Origin: Burkholderiaceae bacterium
GTDB taxonomy: Bacteria; Pseudomonadota; Gammaproteobacteria; Burkholderiales; Burkholderiaceae_C
DNA: 64,000 bases
Reading direction: 5' to 3'
Assembly: GCA_019751915.1 (NCBI GenBank)
Contig: JAIEMS010000006.1
Location: forward strand, 1 to 64,000
Positions 18,504 to 28,090 of this stretch are shown here, piece after piece; position 1 is the first letter of the stretch; each line of letters opens with the position of its first letter. Below the pieces are notes generated by a model. The model saw only the letters and a program-made list of their open reading frames with translations. It made no database searches and had not been told where the DNA came from. The translations under genes were made by a program, and so were the position numbers.

Positions 18504-19094
18504 ATGTCTTCCCACGGATTTCACGTACACGGCCCCCACGACCACGCTCTAGAGCACGCAGCCCAAGGCCACGGCGGTGACCACGGCTCGGATGCCAGCA
18601 CCAACAAAATCGCGATGTTCACGGCGGTGATTGCCACTGTCGGCGCACTGTTTTCCTACATGGGCGGTGCAACCCAAGCCAACGCTGGATTGTTTAAAAA
18701 CGATGCGGCCATCAAAAAAACCGAAGCCTCGAACCAGTGGAATTATTTTCAGTCCAAGAGCACCAAGCAATCCTTGGCAGAGCTGGCCCGCGACTTGGCC
18801 CCCGATGATCGCAAGGCCGTGTACCAAGCCAAGATTGAGCGCTACGAAACCGAAAAGAACGCCATCAAGGTCGAGGCCGACAAGCTCGAAGCCCAAGCTA
18901 CCGAGTTTGATGCCAAGAGCGACGTTCAAATGCACCAGCACCACCGCTGGGCGCAGGCGACCACAGCGCTGCAGGTGTCGATTGCGCTGGCCGCGATTGC
19001 CCTGCTGACCAAGAAAAAATGGCTGGAGTACGGCATGTTCGGCATCGCTGGGCTGGGCGTGGCCGTCGGCGGCATGGCCTTCTTCCATATCTGA
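18504..19094 (+). CDS. DUF4337 domain-containing protein
   Basis: KIAMFTAVIATVGALFSYMGGATQANAGLFKNDAAIKKTEASNQWNYFQSKSTKQSLAELA; DUF4337 pattern. Confidence 0.88.
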   Translation: MSSHGFHVHGPHDHALEHAAQGHGGDHGSDASTNKIAMFTAVIATVGALFSYMGGATQANAGLFKNDAAIKKTEASNQWNYFQSKSTKQSLAELARDLAPDDRKAVYQAKIERYETEKNAIKVEADKLEAQATEFDAKSDVQMHQHHRWAQATTALQVSIALAAIALLTKKKWLEYGMFGIAGLGVAVGGMAFFHI

Positions 19095-19113
19095 CGTACG
19101 CGCGTTGACCACC

Positions 19114-19605
19114 ATGTCCCTGTACCTGATTTATGCCCGTGCTGCCAACGGCGTGATTGGCAAAAATAATGCTATTCCTTGGCATCTGCCCGAGGATATG
19201 GCGCATTTTCGCCAGCTCACGCACGGTTGCCCGGTCGTCATGGGGCGTAAGACGTGGGACTCTTTGCCGCCGCGTTTTCGTCCGTTGCCCGGGCGCACCA
19301 ATATCGTCATCACCCGCCAGCCCGGTTGGTACGGCCCCGGTGCCCAGCGCGCTTCCAGCTTGCGTGACGCGCTACAGATGTGCGAGCAGCAAAGCAAGCC
19401 GATTTGGGTGATGGGCGGGGCGCAAATCTACGCCCAAGCGCTGCCGCTGGCCGAGCGGCTCGAAGTGACTGAAATCGCCGAAAATTTTGATGGCGACGCT
19501 TTTGCCCCCGAACTGGGGCCAGAGTGGGTTGAATCGGCCCGGGCACGCCACGTCAGCACCAAAGGATTGGCGTTCAGTTTTGTCACGTACCTGCGTAAAG
19601 ACTGA
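19114..19605 (+). CDS. folA: dihydrofolate reductase
   Basis: MSLYLIYARAANGVIGKNNAIPWHLPEDMAHFRQLTHGCPVVMGRKTWDSLP. Confidence 0.96.
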   Translation: MSLYLIYARAANGVIGKNNAIPWHLPEDMAHFRQLTHGCPVVMGRKTWDSLPPRFRPLPGRTNIVITRQPGWYGPGAQRASSLRDALQMCEQQSKPIWVMGGAQIYAQALPLAERLEVTEIAENFDGDAFAPELGPEWVESARARHVSTKGLAFSFVTYLRKD

Positions 19606-19606
19606 A

Positions 19607-19667
19607 TTTTTTTGCTCCTTATTTGATAGCTACTCGTGCTTGACCCGTCAGCGCTAGAAGGCAAAAG
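19607..19667 (-). repeat. Dispersed double-dyad repeat, copy 4
   Basis: TTTTTTTGCTCCTTATTTGATAGCTACTCGTGCTTGACCCGTCAGCGCTAGAAGGCAAAA. Confidence 0.75.
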
Positions 19668-19670
19668 AAC

Positions 19671-20444
19671 ATGAAAATCGCCACTTGGAACGTCAATTCG
19701 CTGTCGGTGCGCTTGGGGCAGGTGCTCGACTGGCTGGCGGCCCATCCCGTCGATGTCTTGGCGCTGCAAGAACTCAAGCTCACTGACGATAAATTCCCGC
19801 TCGCTGCGCTGCAAGAAGCTGGTTACCACGCCGTTGCCTTGGGCCAAAAGACCTACAACGGCGTGGCGTTGTTGGCCCGCGCTCCGCTGCGCGAGGTGCA
19901 GCGCAACCTGCCCGGTTTCGCCGATGCGCAAGCACGCTTTATTGCCGCCACCATCGATACCGAGGCAGGCCCGCTGCGGTTGCTCAATGGTTACTTTGTC
20001 AATGGGCAGGCACCGGGCAGCGAGAAATTTGCCTACAAAATGGACTGGCTGCAGGCACTGCACGGTTATGTGCAGCAAGAGCTGGCACAGCATCCGCGCT
20101 TGGTGTTGCTGGGCGATTTCAACATTGCCCCCGAAGACCGCGACTCCTACGATGCCGAAGGTTTGCGCGGTAGCATTCACCACACCGACGAAGAACGGGC
20201 GCACTTTCAGGCGCTGCTGGCGCTGGGCCTGACGGATGCCTTTCGCTTGTTCGAGCAGCCAGCCAAGAGCTTTTCGTGGTGGGATTACCGCATGCTGGGG
20301 TTCCAAAAAAACCGAGGGTTGCGTATCGACCACATTTTGGTCAGTTCCGCGCTGCGTGCCAGCGTTAGCGCTTGCACCATCGACCGCGCACCGCGCAAAA
20401 ATCCCCAGCCCAGCGACCACGCTCCGGTGGTGGTGACGCTCTAG
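19671..20444 (+). CDS. xthA: exodeoxyribonuclease III
   Basis: MKIATWNVNSLSVRLGQVLDWLAAHPVDVLALQELKLTDDKFP...[11 protein letters not shown]. Confidence 0.93.
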   Translation: MKIATWNVNSLSVRLGQVLDWLAAHPVDVLALQELKLTDDKFPLAALQEAGYHAVALGQKTYNGVALLARAPLREVQRNLPGFADAQARFIAATIDTEAGPLRLLNGYFVNGQAPGSEKFAYKMDWLQALHGYVQQELAQHPRLVLLGDFNIAPEDRDSYDAEGLRGSIHHTDEERAHFQALLALGLTDAFRLFEQPAKSFSWWDYRMLGFQKNRGLRIDHILVSSALRASVSACTIDRAPRKNPQPSDHAPVVVTL

Positions 20445-21946
20445 CCCTCGTCGGGCATGTCCAGCCCCAGTTCTTGAATTTTGCGGGTGATGGTGTTGCG
20501 CCCAATGCCCAAGCGCTGCGCGGCCTCCATGCGCCGCCCGTGGGTGCAAGCCAGCGCCGTGCGAATCAACCGCGACTCAAAACGGCGCGTCAGGGTGTCC
20601 CAGACTTCGCCATGCCCGCCCGCCAGCAGCGCTTGCGCCTGCGCTTCAAGCAACTGTTCCCAGCCCGAGGCATCACTGGCACCTGCCAGCGCCGGCTGGC
20701 CGCTGCCAGATGCCAGCCCCGTGGCCGATGCCGCAGGCGATGGGCTTGTCAGGGCTGCTTCTGGCAACGCCGTGTCCAGCACCTCGGGCGGCAAATCTTG
20801 CACTGAGATGACTTGCGCTGGGGCCATCACCGTCAGCCAGTGGCAAATGTTTTCAAGCTGGCGCACATTGCCCGGAAAACCAAACAGTGCCAGCCTTGCC
20901 ACCGCTGCATCGGCAATGCGCTTAGGTTCGACACCCAACTGACGGGCACTTTGCTGCAAAAAGTGGCGTGTCAACATGGGCACATCTTCGGTGCGCTCGC
21001 GCAGGGCTGGCAGGCGCAAACGGATGACGTTCAGGCGGTGAAACAAATCTTCGCGAAAGGCACCCTCTTTGACGCGCTGCTCCAAATTTTGGTGGGTAGC
21101 GGCAATCACCCGCACTTGCGTCTTGACGGCACTGTGCCCCCCGACGCGGTAAAAATGCCCATCCGACAGCACCCGCAGCAAGCGCGTTTGCAAATCAAAC
21201 GGCATATCGCCAATTTCGTCGAGAAACAAGGTGCCGCCATCGGCTTGTTCAAAACGGCCCCGGCGCTGCGTCTGCGCTCCGGTAAAGGCACCGCGCTCAT
21301 GACCAAACAACTCCGATTCGAGCAAGTCTTTGGGGATCGCTGCCGTGTTGATCGCCACAAAAGGCCCGTTAGCGCACGGCGAATGCTTGTGCAGTGCCCG
21401 CGCTACCAGCTCTTTGCCCGAGCCAGACTCGCCGGTAATGAGCACCGTGACTTGGCTTTGGCTCAGGCGGCCAATGGCGCGGAACACGTCCTGCATCGCC
21501 GGGGCTTGGCCGAGCATTTCGGCAGCGACGGTGGGGCTGTCTTGGGTGACTTCTTCGCGCTGGCTTTCTTGCACTGCGCGGCGAATCAACTCCACGGCCT
21601 TGGGCAAATCAAAAGGCTTGGGCAGGTATTCAAAAGCCCCACGCTGAAACGCCGACACCGCGCTATCGAGGTCAGAATAGGCCGTCATGATGATGACAGG
21701 CAACGCCGGTTGCAGCGCGTGCACCTTCTCCAGCAATTGCAAGCCCGAGCCGCCGGGCATCCGAATATCGCTGACCAACACCTGTGGCCCCGGCACAGAG
21801 CCATCGCCCTCGCTCAGTGCCGTCAGCGCCTCGAGCACTTCGCGCGGATTGGTAAAGCTGCGCGTGGGCAGACTTTCGCGCGCTAGCGCCTTTTCGAGCA
21901 CGAAACGGATCGAAGGGTCATCATCTACTATCCAGATCGGCTTCAT
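20441..21946 (-). CDS. ntrC: nitrogen regulation protein NR(I), NtrC
   Basis: [24 protein letters not shown]...[18 protein letters not shown]...GAFTGAQ...; receiver, sigma54 AAA+ and Fis HTH. Confidence 0.95.
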   Translation of the reverse strand: MKPIWIVDDDPSIRFVLEKALARESLPTRSFTNPREVLEALTALSEGDGSVPGPQVLVSDIRMPGGSGLQLLEKVHALQPALPVIIMTAYSDLDSAVSAFQRGAFEYLPKPFDLPKAVELIRRAVQESQREEVTQDSPTVAAEMLGQAPAMQDVFRAIGRLSQSQVTVLITGESGSGKELVARALHKHSPCANGPFVAINTAAIPKDLLESELFGHERGAFTGAQTQRRGRFEQADGGTLFLDEIGDMPFDLQTRLLRVLSDGHFYRVGGHSAVKTQVRVIAATHQNLEQRVKEGAFREDLFHRLNVIRLRLPALRERTEDVPMLTRHFLQQSARQLGVEPKRIADAAVARLALFGFPGNVRQLENICHWLTVMAPAQVISVQDLPPEVLDTALPEAALTSPSPAASATGLASGSGQPALAGASDASGWEQLLEAQAQALLAGGHGEVWDTLTRRFESRLIRTALACTHGRRMEAAQRLGIGRNTITRKIQELGLDMPDEG

Positions 21947-21982
21947 GGGTGTGTTTTCTCGCTGGTTACTGCTCGGTAGTTT

Positions 21983-23116
21983 TCAAGGCAGGGGAATCAG
22001 GATACGGAAATCGGTACGCCCCGGGGCGCTATCGCATTCAATCGTACCGTGGTGGCGTTGGATAAAAGTTTGTGCCAACGTCAGCCCCAAACCGGATCCG
22101 CCATCGCGGCCCGATACCAGTGGGTAAAAAATTCGTTCCCGAATGGCATCGGGCACACCCGGCCCGTTGTCGATGACATGCAATTCCAATGCCAGCTTGT
22201 AGCGCTCGCGCCCCACCGTAACTTGCCGGGCCACGCGGGTACGCAAGGTGATGCGGGCATCGCCCTGCGCTATGCGCGCACTCAGGGCTTGGGCCGCGTT
22301 TTGCACCACGTTGAGCACCGCTTGGATCAGTTGCGCCCGGTCGCCCCGAAACTCAGGAATCGAGATGTCGTAATCTTGCTCGACCCGCAGCCCCTGTGGG
22401 TATTCGACCTGAATCAGCGAACGTACCCGCTCGCAGACCTCGTGAATGTTCACATCGCCCACCAGATACGGATGGCGGTGCGGTGCCAGCAGGCGATCAA
22501 CCAAACTTTGCAGTCGGTCGGCCTCGTGGATGATGACTTGGGTGTATTCGGTCAGATCGGGGCTTTCTAGCTCCATCTCTAGCAGTTGGGCAGCACCACG
22601 AATACCGCCCAACGGATTTTTGATTTCGTGGGCCAAATTGCGAATCAGCTCTTTGTGCGCTTGTGCCTGTTCGCGCAAGCGTTCCTCGCGGTCTTGGCGC
22701 GCTTGCTGCTCCAGCGGCCACAGCTCAACCCAGACCTCACCGGGCAAATCGGCAGCAGCCACACTCACATGGACATGCACAGGCTCTTGGTGTACGCGCT
22801 TGAGGCTGGCTTCAAAGCGCAGCGCCGTAAAGTCTTGGCTTCGGGCACCCTCGAGGGCGTTTTGCAACAAAGCCGGAGCGGTCAAGAACTGGGCGAAATG
22901 GACACCTTCGAGGGTACGCCGTGACAAACCCAGCGTGGTTTCCAGCGCAGCGTTGGCAAACAGCACCGCACCATCGGCGCGCAGTACCGCTACCAGCAGC
23001 GATAAAAAATCCAGCGACTGAAACCGCGCCGCCGTTTGCTGTGCTGGGGGGGTGTGTTCGTTCGCAAGCGGCGCAGCCATGCCAGAGTGGAGAGGGGGAA
23101 TAGAGATTTTTTTCAC
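21983..23116 (-). CDS. ntrB: nitrogen regulation sensor kinase NtrB
   Basis: LIRNLAHEIKNPLGGIRGAAQLLEMELESPDLTEYTQVIIHEADRLQSLVDRLLAPHR; upstream of ntrC. Confidence 0.95.
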   Translation of the reverse strand: MKKISIPPLHSGMAAPLANEHTPPAQQTAARFQSLDFLSLLVAVLRADGAVLFANAALETTLGLSRRTLEGVHFAQFLTAPALLQNALEGARSQDFTALRFEASLKRVHQEPVHVHVSVAAADLPGEVWVELWPLEQQARQDREERLREQAQAHKELIRNLAHEIKNPLGGIRGAAQLLEMELESPDLTEYTQVIIHEADRLQSLVDRLLAPHRHPYLVGDVNIHEVCERVRSLIQVEYPQGLRVEQDYDISIPEFRGDRAQLIQAVLNVVQNAAQALSARIAQGDARITLRTRVARQVTVGRERYKLALELHVIDNGPGVPDAIRERIFYPLVSGRDGGSGLGLTLAQTFIQRHHGTIECDSAPGRTDFRILIPLP

Positions 23117-23655
23117 GGTTTGGGGGCCAGACGTGCCAGTTCGCGCCGAATGCCGGCCACATCGCTTTCAGCACGGGCAACGCTGGCTTTGAGTTCTGCG
23201 GTGCGTTCCATGTAGCGCTGTGGGTTGCGTAAATCAAGGGCGTTGCGTTCGGGCGCACCGTTGTTGTATTCGCGTGTTAATTCGGCCAGACGGCCCTCGG
23301 CTTTGCGTAATTCCGACTCCAAAATAGCGCGCGCATCGGCATCGCGGGCACGTTGGTCACTGCTGGCAAGGCGCGAGGGGCTAGGCGGGGCAGCAGCGGG
23401 GGCAGGGGTAGCAGCAGTGCTGCCTCCAGCGCTGGTGCTTGCACTAGCGCCTGTGCTGGCACCCGAAGCGCCTGCGCCAGAGCGCTTGCTGGGTACTACC
23501 GTAACGTTTCCGCCTTCTACCAGCTTGCAATTGCGATCCTTGGCATGGCTGGCATTGTTGGTGTATTCGTTGCCACAGCGGTAAATACGATCCTGGGCCC
23601 AAGCGGTGGGCACCAGCAAGGCTGCGCACGACAGGAGGTAGAGTAGTTTGTTCAT
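23113..23655 (-). CDS. DUF4124 domain-containing protein
   Basis: MNKLLYLLSCAALLVPTAWAQDRIYRCGNEYTNNASHAKDRNCKLVEGGNVTVV...; secretory signal plus DUF4124-like start. Confidence 0.75.
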   Translation of the reverse strand: MNKLLYLLSCAALLVPTAWAQDRIYRCGNEYTNNASHAKDRNCKLVEGGNVTVVPSKRSGAGASGASTGASASTSAGGSTAATPAPAAAPPSPSRLASSDQRARDADARAILESELRKAEGRLAELTREYNNGAPERNALDLRNPQRYMERTAELKASVARAESDVAGIRRELARLAPKP

Positions 23656-23707
23656 GGAAAACTAACTTCGGTGTGAAACCTCCCCCTTGAGGGGAACAGA
23701 ATGGATG
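23656..23707 (-). promoter_or_regulatory. Shared leader element, copy C (upstream of DUF4124 gene)
   Basis: Minus strand ATTCTGTTCCCCTCAAGGGGGAGGTTTCACACCGAAGTTAGTTTTCCATGAA; ungapped match to the scpB leader. Confidence 0.6.
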
Positions 23708-23756
23708 GGGGCACGTGGATGGAAAGCCACAGAGTATCCCCCATCACCCCCGCACC

Positions 23757-23788
23757 ATGAAAAAAAGCGGCTTGCGCCGCTTTTTGGG
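23757..23788 (-). terminator. Terminator of glnA
   Basis: Minus strand CCAAAAAGCGGCGCAAGCCGCTTTTTTT. Confidence 0.85.
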
Positions 23789-23808
23789 AGACTGGCCGAA
23801 GCTTGGGC

Positions 23809-25224
23809 TTACAGCGAGTAGTACATGTCGTATTCGACAGGGTGCACGGCTTGGCGGAAGCGTGTGACTTCACCCATCTTCAACTCAATGTAGGCATCGA
23901 TCATGGCTTCGGAGAACACGCCACCCTTGGTCAGGAAGGCACGGTCTTTGTCCAGATGCTCCAGCGCTTGGTCGAGGCTGTGGCACACGGTAGGCACCAA
24001 TTTGTCTTCTTCGGGCGGCAGATGGTACAGATCCTTGGTGGCAGCTTCGCCGGGGTGGATCTTGTTTTCCACGCCATCGAGACCGGCCATCAGCAAGGCG
24101 GCAAAACCCAAGTAAGGGTTCATCAGTGGATCGGGGAAGCGTGCCTCGACGCGGCGACCCTTGGGGTTGGACACGTAAGGAATACGGATCGAAGCCGAGC
24201 GGTTTTTGGCCGAGTAAGCCAATTTCACCGGTGCTTCAAAGTGAGGAACCAAGCGCTTGTAGCTGTTGGTGCCGGGGTTGGTGATGGCGTTCAGGGCACG
24301 GGCGTGCTTGATGATGCCGCCGATGTAGTACAGCGCAAAATCGCTCAGACCGGCGTAGCCGTCGCCAGCAAACAGGTTTTTGCCATCTTTCCAGACCGAC
24401 TGGTGAACGTGCATGCCCGAGCCATTGTCGCCAGCATAGGGCTTAGGCATGAAGGTGGCTGTCTTGCCGTAGGCATTGGCGACGTTGTGGATCACGTACT
24501 TTTGCAGCTGTGTCCAGTCGGCGCGCTCGACCAAAGTGCTAAAGCGGGTACCGATTTCGTTTTGACCTGCGCCAGCGACTTCGTGGTGGAACACTTCGAC
24601 TGGAATGCCCAACGATTCGAGCAACAGCGACATCTCGGCGCGCATATCGTGCGTGCTATCGACAGGGGGCACTGGGAAGTAGCCACCCTTGACGGTAGGA
24701 CGGTGACCGCGGTTGCCGCCTTCGAGCTTGGTGCCGGTGTTCCAAGGTGCTTCGTACTCTTCGATTTCGTAGAAGGTCTTGCCGGGTTCGTTGCTCCAGC
24801 GCACACCATCAAAAATGAAGAATTCTGGCTCAGGGCCAAAGAAGGCGGTATCGCCCAAACCAGAGGCCTTGAGGTAGGCTTCAGCGCGTTTGGCGATAGA
24901 GCGTGGATCGCGGTCGTAGGCCTTGCCATCGCTAGGCTCGATCACGTCACAGGTCAACAGCAGCGTGGTTTCTTCAAAGAAGGGGTCAATATTGGCCGAA
25001 TTGGGATCGGGAATGAGCTGCATATCCGATGCCTCAATGCCCTTCCAGCCAGCGATGGACGAGCCATCAAAAGCGTGGCCTGACGAAAATTTGTCTTCGT
25101 CAAAATGCGACACCGGCACAGTGGTGTGGTGCTGCTTGCCACGGGTATCGGTGAAGCGGAAGTCAACAAACTTGACTTCGTTTTCTTGCACCATCTTCAT
25201 CACGTCTGCAACGGTTTTGGACAT
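23809..25224 (-). CDS. glnA: glutamine synthetase type I
   Basis: [37 protein letters not shown]...[19 protein letters not shown]...[12 protein letters not shown]. Confidence 0.98.
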   Translation of the reverse strand: MSKTVADVMKMVQENEVKFVDFRFTDTRGKQHHTTVPVSHFDEDKFSSGHAFDGSSIAGWKGIEASDMQLIPDPNSANIDPFFEETTLLLTCDVIEPSDGKAYDRDPRSIAKRAEAYLKASGLGDTAFFGPEPEFFIFDGVRWSNEPGKTFYEIEEYEAPWNTGTKLEGGNRGHRPTVKGGYFPVPPVDSTHDMRAEMSLLLESLGIPVEVFHHEVAGAGQNEIGTRFSTLVERADWTQLQKYVIHNVANAYGKTATFMPKPYAGDNGSGMHVHQSVWKDGKNLFAGDGYAGLSDFALYYIGGIIKHARALNAITNPGTNSYKRLVPHFEAPVKLAYSAKNRSASIRIPYVSNPKGRRVEARFPDPLMNPYLGFAALLMAGLDGVENKIHPGEAATKDLYHLPPEEDKLVPTVCHSLDQALEHLDKDRAFLTKGGVFSEAMIDAYIELKMGEVTRFRQAVHPVEYDMYYSL

Positions 25225-25277
25225 CCGGTTCTCCTGGGTAAAGCGTGGGGTTAAAAATTAAAATATGCCGACAGAAA

Positions 25278-25293
25278 AGCAGTTTACGTGCCA
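25278..25293 (-). promoter_or_regulatory. sigma54 promoter of glnA
   Basis: Minus strand TGGCACGTAAACTGCT; 15 of 16 positions fit TGGCACG-N4-TTGC(A/T), with GG and GC correctly spaced. Confidence 0.85.
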
Positions 25294-25367
25294 AGCATGG
25301 GGCCGTAGCGTACAGCATAGAAGGGTTCCGCACAGATGCAGTGCAGAATCAATTACTATGGTAAAGA

Positions 25368-26195
25368 TTAAAGATTTCGCACCAATTCGGTGCTGCAAAT
25401 TGCACCGGATTGGTGCAATCCTTCGCGCAGACTGGCCCACGCGGCGGGCACATCGTCCACGGGGCCTTTAACGCCCAATTCAATGTGCGGGCCGTATTCA
25501 GGGTGATCGACACTGGGCAGGCTAAAGACGCGCACCGTTGGGTGGTTGCGCTCGGTTTGTTCCATCAGCGGTGTCAGTGCGGCCTCCATAGCGCCCAAGA
25601 CGATGATCGAATGCTCGGCTTGGGGCGACTGGTGAAACCATTGTGCGCATTGCTGATCAAGCACCCATTCGATCATCGGCCAAGCCATTACCGGGAATCC
25701 GGGTGTGAAGTGCACCACTCCTGCACCTGCACCAGTGCAGCTAAAGCCGGGAATTTTGTTATAGGTATTGGGAATGATGCGTGCCCCCACCGGAATCATG
25801 CCCATTTGCAGGCGCTGCAGGGTGTCCGGATGCTCGGGTTCGTAGGGTAGTCCGCGCTCGCGGGCAGTGTCTTGGATGCGTTCACGAATCAGTGCCTCGG
25901 CCTGCGGGTGCAAATGCAATTCTTCGCCCAATGCGCGGGCAGCGCACATGCGGGTGTGGTCATCGGGGGTAGCGCCAATGCCTCCGGTACAGAACACCAC
26001 ATCGCCAGAAGCAAAGGCTTGTTTCAATGTGGTGGTGATGCGCACGGGGTCATCACCAACATAGTGCGCATAGGCCAGCGACAGGCCGCGTGCAGCCAAC
26101 AGTTCGATGGTTTTGGGCAGGTGCCTATCGATGCGTTTGCCCGACATGATTTCGTCGCCGACGATGATGAGGCCAAAGTTGGGTGCCATGGTCAA
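25368..26195 (-). CDS. molybdopterin-binding / CinA N-terminal-like protein
   Basis: MAPNFGLIIVGDEIMSGKRIDRHLPKTIELLAARGLSLAYAHYVGDD...VVFCTGGIGATPDDHTR. Confidence 0.88.
   Translation of the reverse strand: MTMAPNFGLIIVGDEIMSGKRIDRHLPKTIELLAARGLSLAYAHYVGDDPVRITTTLKQAFASGDVVFCTGGIGATPDDHTRMCAARALGEELHLHPQAEALIRERIQDTARERGLPYEPEHPDTLQRLQMGMIPVGARIIPNTYNKIPGFSCTGAGAGVVHFTPGFPVMAWPMIEWVLDQQCAQWFHQSPQAEHSIIVLGAMEAALTPLMEQTERNHPTVRVFSLPSVDHPEYGPHIELGVKGPVDDVPAAWASLREGLHQSGAICSTELVRNL
25378..25417. promoter_or_regulatory. Tandem NtrC-binding sites upstream of glnA
   Basis: CGCACCAATTCGGTGCT (25378-25394) and TGCACCGGATTGGTGCA (25401-25417); both fit TGCACC-N5-GGTGCA, with centres 23 bp apart. Confidence 0.85.
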
Positions 26196-26196
26196 A

Positions 26197-27048
26197 CTAC
26201 TCCAGAGGGGGGGAGATCAGCAAAGTGACGGGCTGGGCGTTACCGGCAGGCAGTGCCTCAGCGCGCAACTGCTCCAGCGCCGCCAAACAAAAATGGGCAA
26301 ACCACAAAGAAGAAAATGCAAATACCAGCGCATAAATCCAAATTGCCACCGGAATCAAAACCACAAATGCAGCTGCAAACACCATTCCAGAGGCCCAGAC
26401 GATAGCCGGTGCAGCCCCCAAGTATCCGCTAAAAATACCCATCACCAGCAGGGCCACGCGGTGGCGTTGGAGCAGCGTTTCGCGCTCGCTTTTGCTGGCG
26501 TGTTCGGCCAAAGCATCAAAGGCCATGACGCGGTAGGTTAGCCAGCCCCAAATCAGTGGCGGCAACACCAAAATCAATGGGGGGATGAACCACAAGGGCG
26601 TAGATACCAACAGCGCCAATAAAGCCAGAAGGGTCGAGCCAATGGACCAGCCTAGACTCAAAAGGAAAGAGCCACCTTGTTTGCGTTCTAAGCTGGCAAA
26701 GCGTCGTTGTGCCACCAAACCCACCAAGGCGGGGGTCATGAGCAAAGCAACTGCCAATAAAGACAACAAAACCATCAGCGGCGTGATGAGCACGACCAGC
26801 AACAGGGGGGCCATCAGTGCGGGCGCATCGCCTACCCCAATGCCTTGCAACCAACCCCAAAGAATTTGCAGCAAGCCGGGTGATTCGAGCCATATGCGCA
26901 TGCTCTGCACGGCTGCGTCCCAGTAGAAATAGCCCCAGCCCCATGCCAGCACCCCCATCAGCAGCAGTGGCAGCAAAGAAAGTGCGATGACGCGTGGATG
27001 TACGCAATAGGCCACTGCGCGCCAGAAGGAGTCCAATAACAGGGCCAT
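26197..27048 (-). CDS. EI24 domain-containing membrane protein
   Basis: Multi-pass protein MALLLDSFWRAVAYCVHPRVIALSLLPLLLMGVLAWGWGYFYWDAAVQ...RRFASLERKQGGSFLLSLGWSIGST. Confidence 0.8.
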   Translation of the reverse strand: MALLLDSFWRAVAYCVHPRVIALSLLPLLLMGVLAWGWGYFYWDAAVQSMRIWLESPGLLQILWGWLQGIGVGDAPALMAPLLLVVLITPLMVLLSLLAVALLMTPALVGLVAQRRFASLERKQGGSFLLSLGWSIGSTLLALLALLVSTPLWFIPPLILVLPPLIWGWLTYRVMAFDALAEHASKSERETLLQRHRVALLVMGIFSGYLGAAPAIVWASGMVFAAAFVVLIPVAIWIYALVFAFSSLWFAHFCLAALEQLRAEALPAGNAQPVTLLISPPLE

Positions 27049-27091
27049 AAGGGGTTGTGGAGCGTGGTGAGGGGGGTACTCCGTAGGGTGG

Positions 27092-28063
27092 TTAGGCGCG
27101 CCCGGCTAAACGCAACAGGCCACGCCACTGTTGGCCCCAAAAACCTTGGCCGTAGTCACGCAGCCGACCATCTGGCCCCGCCTCGACTTGGTCGCGCACC
27201 CCGGTGGGGTCAAAGCGGTGCTCAAAATTGGCGGTACCAAACAGCATGTCCCACCACGGCAGGAGAACGCCAAAATTGTGCCCACCCAAGGCTTTGCCTG
27301 CCGATTCATGGCCGATGCCAATGGCGTGGTGCAGCCGGTGAAACCGAGGGCTGACCCAGAGGCGCTCACCGATGCTGCCAAACCAAACCCGCAAGTTGGC
27401 ATGCTGAAAACTTTCGCTCAGTTGTGTCAAGGCCACAATCGCCACAAACTGTCCTGGTGCGACACCAATCAGCTGCGCTGCTATGACCATGATGCTGCTG
27501 CGCAAAACGTCATCGAGCAAATGGCTGCGGTTGTCGCTCCAAGCGGTCAATTGGCGCTGGGCATGGTGCAACGAATGCAGCCGCCACCACCATTCAAACT
27601 GATGTTGTCCGCGGTGCGTCCAGTAGTTAATCAAGTCAAACACCATCAGGTAGAGCAACAAACTCACCCACGGGCCATCGGTAACACCCGGCCACAAACT
27701 ATCGAGCTGGAAGGTGTGAATGCCGCTGACGCGCAGTGCGCCAAACAGCGTGTCCCACAGCGGAGAGAGCGAGAAGAACAGCACCAACTCGAACACTCCC
27801 AAGCGATGGATCAGTGTGTAAATGACATCGGTGCGTACCGCTGCTGGGTCGGTGATGGGTTCGACAGGTCGCCAGCGTTGCAGCGGCACCATCACCACCA
27901 AAATGACCACCAACTGGAGCAACCCAATTAAAAACCATCCAGCGGCGCGGTAACCGTCTTCTAAAAAGTTTGCCATGCCAAAAGCAAACAGCAGCGGCTG
28001 CATGAAGGTTTCAAAAAACCATTGTTGCGCTGCCCCAAAGCTGTTGATCCACCATTCCATCAT
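27092..28063 (-). CDS. sterol desaturase / fatty acid hydroxylase family protein
   Basis: FDLINYWTHRGQHQFEWWWRLHSLHHAQRQL...RFHRLHHAIGIGHE; His-box clusters. Confidence 0.9.
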   Translation of the reverse strand: MMEWWINSFGAAQQWFFETFMQPLLFAFGMANFLEDGYRAAGWFLIGLLQLVVILVVMVPLQRWRPVEPITDPAAVRTDVIYTLIHRLGVFELVLFFSLSPLWDTLFGALRVSGIHTFQLDSLWPGVTDGPWVSLLLYLMVFDLINYWTHRGQHQFEWWWRLHSLHHAQRQLTAWSDNRSHLLDDVLRSSIMVIAAQLIGVAPGQFVAIVALTQLSESFQHANLRVWFGSIGERLWVSPRFHRLHHAIGIGHESAGKALGGHNFGVLLPWWDMLFGTANFEHRFDPTGVRDQVEAGPDGRLRDYGQGFWGQQWRGLLRLAGRA

Positions 28064-28090
28064 TTACTCCTTGGTCTGGGCTGCGAGTGC

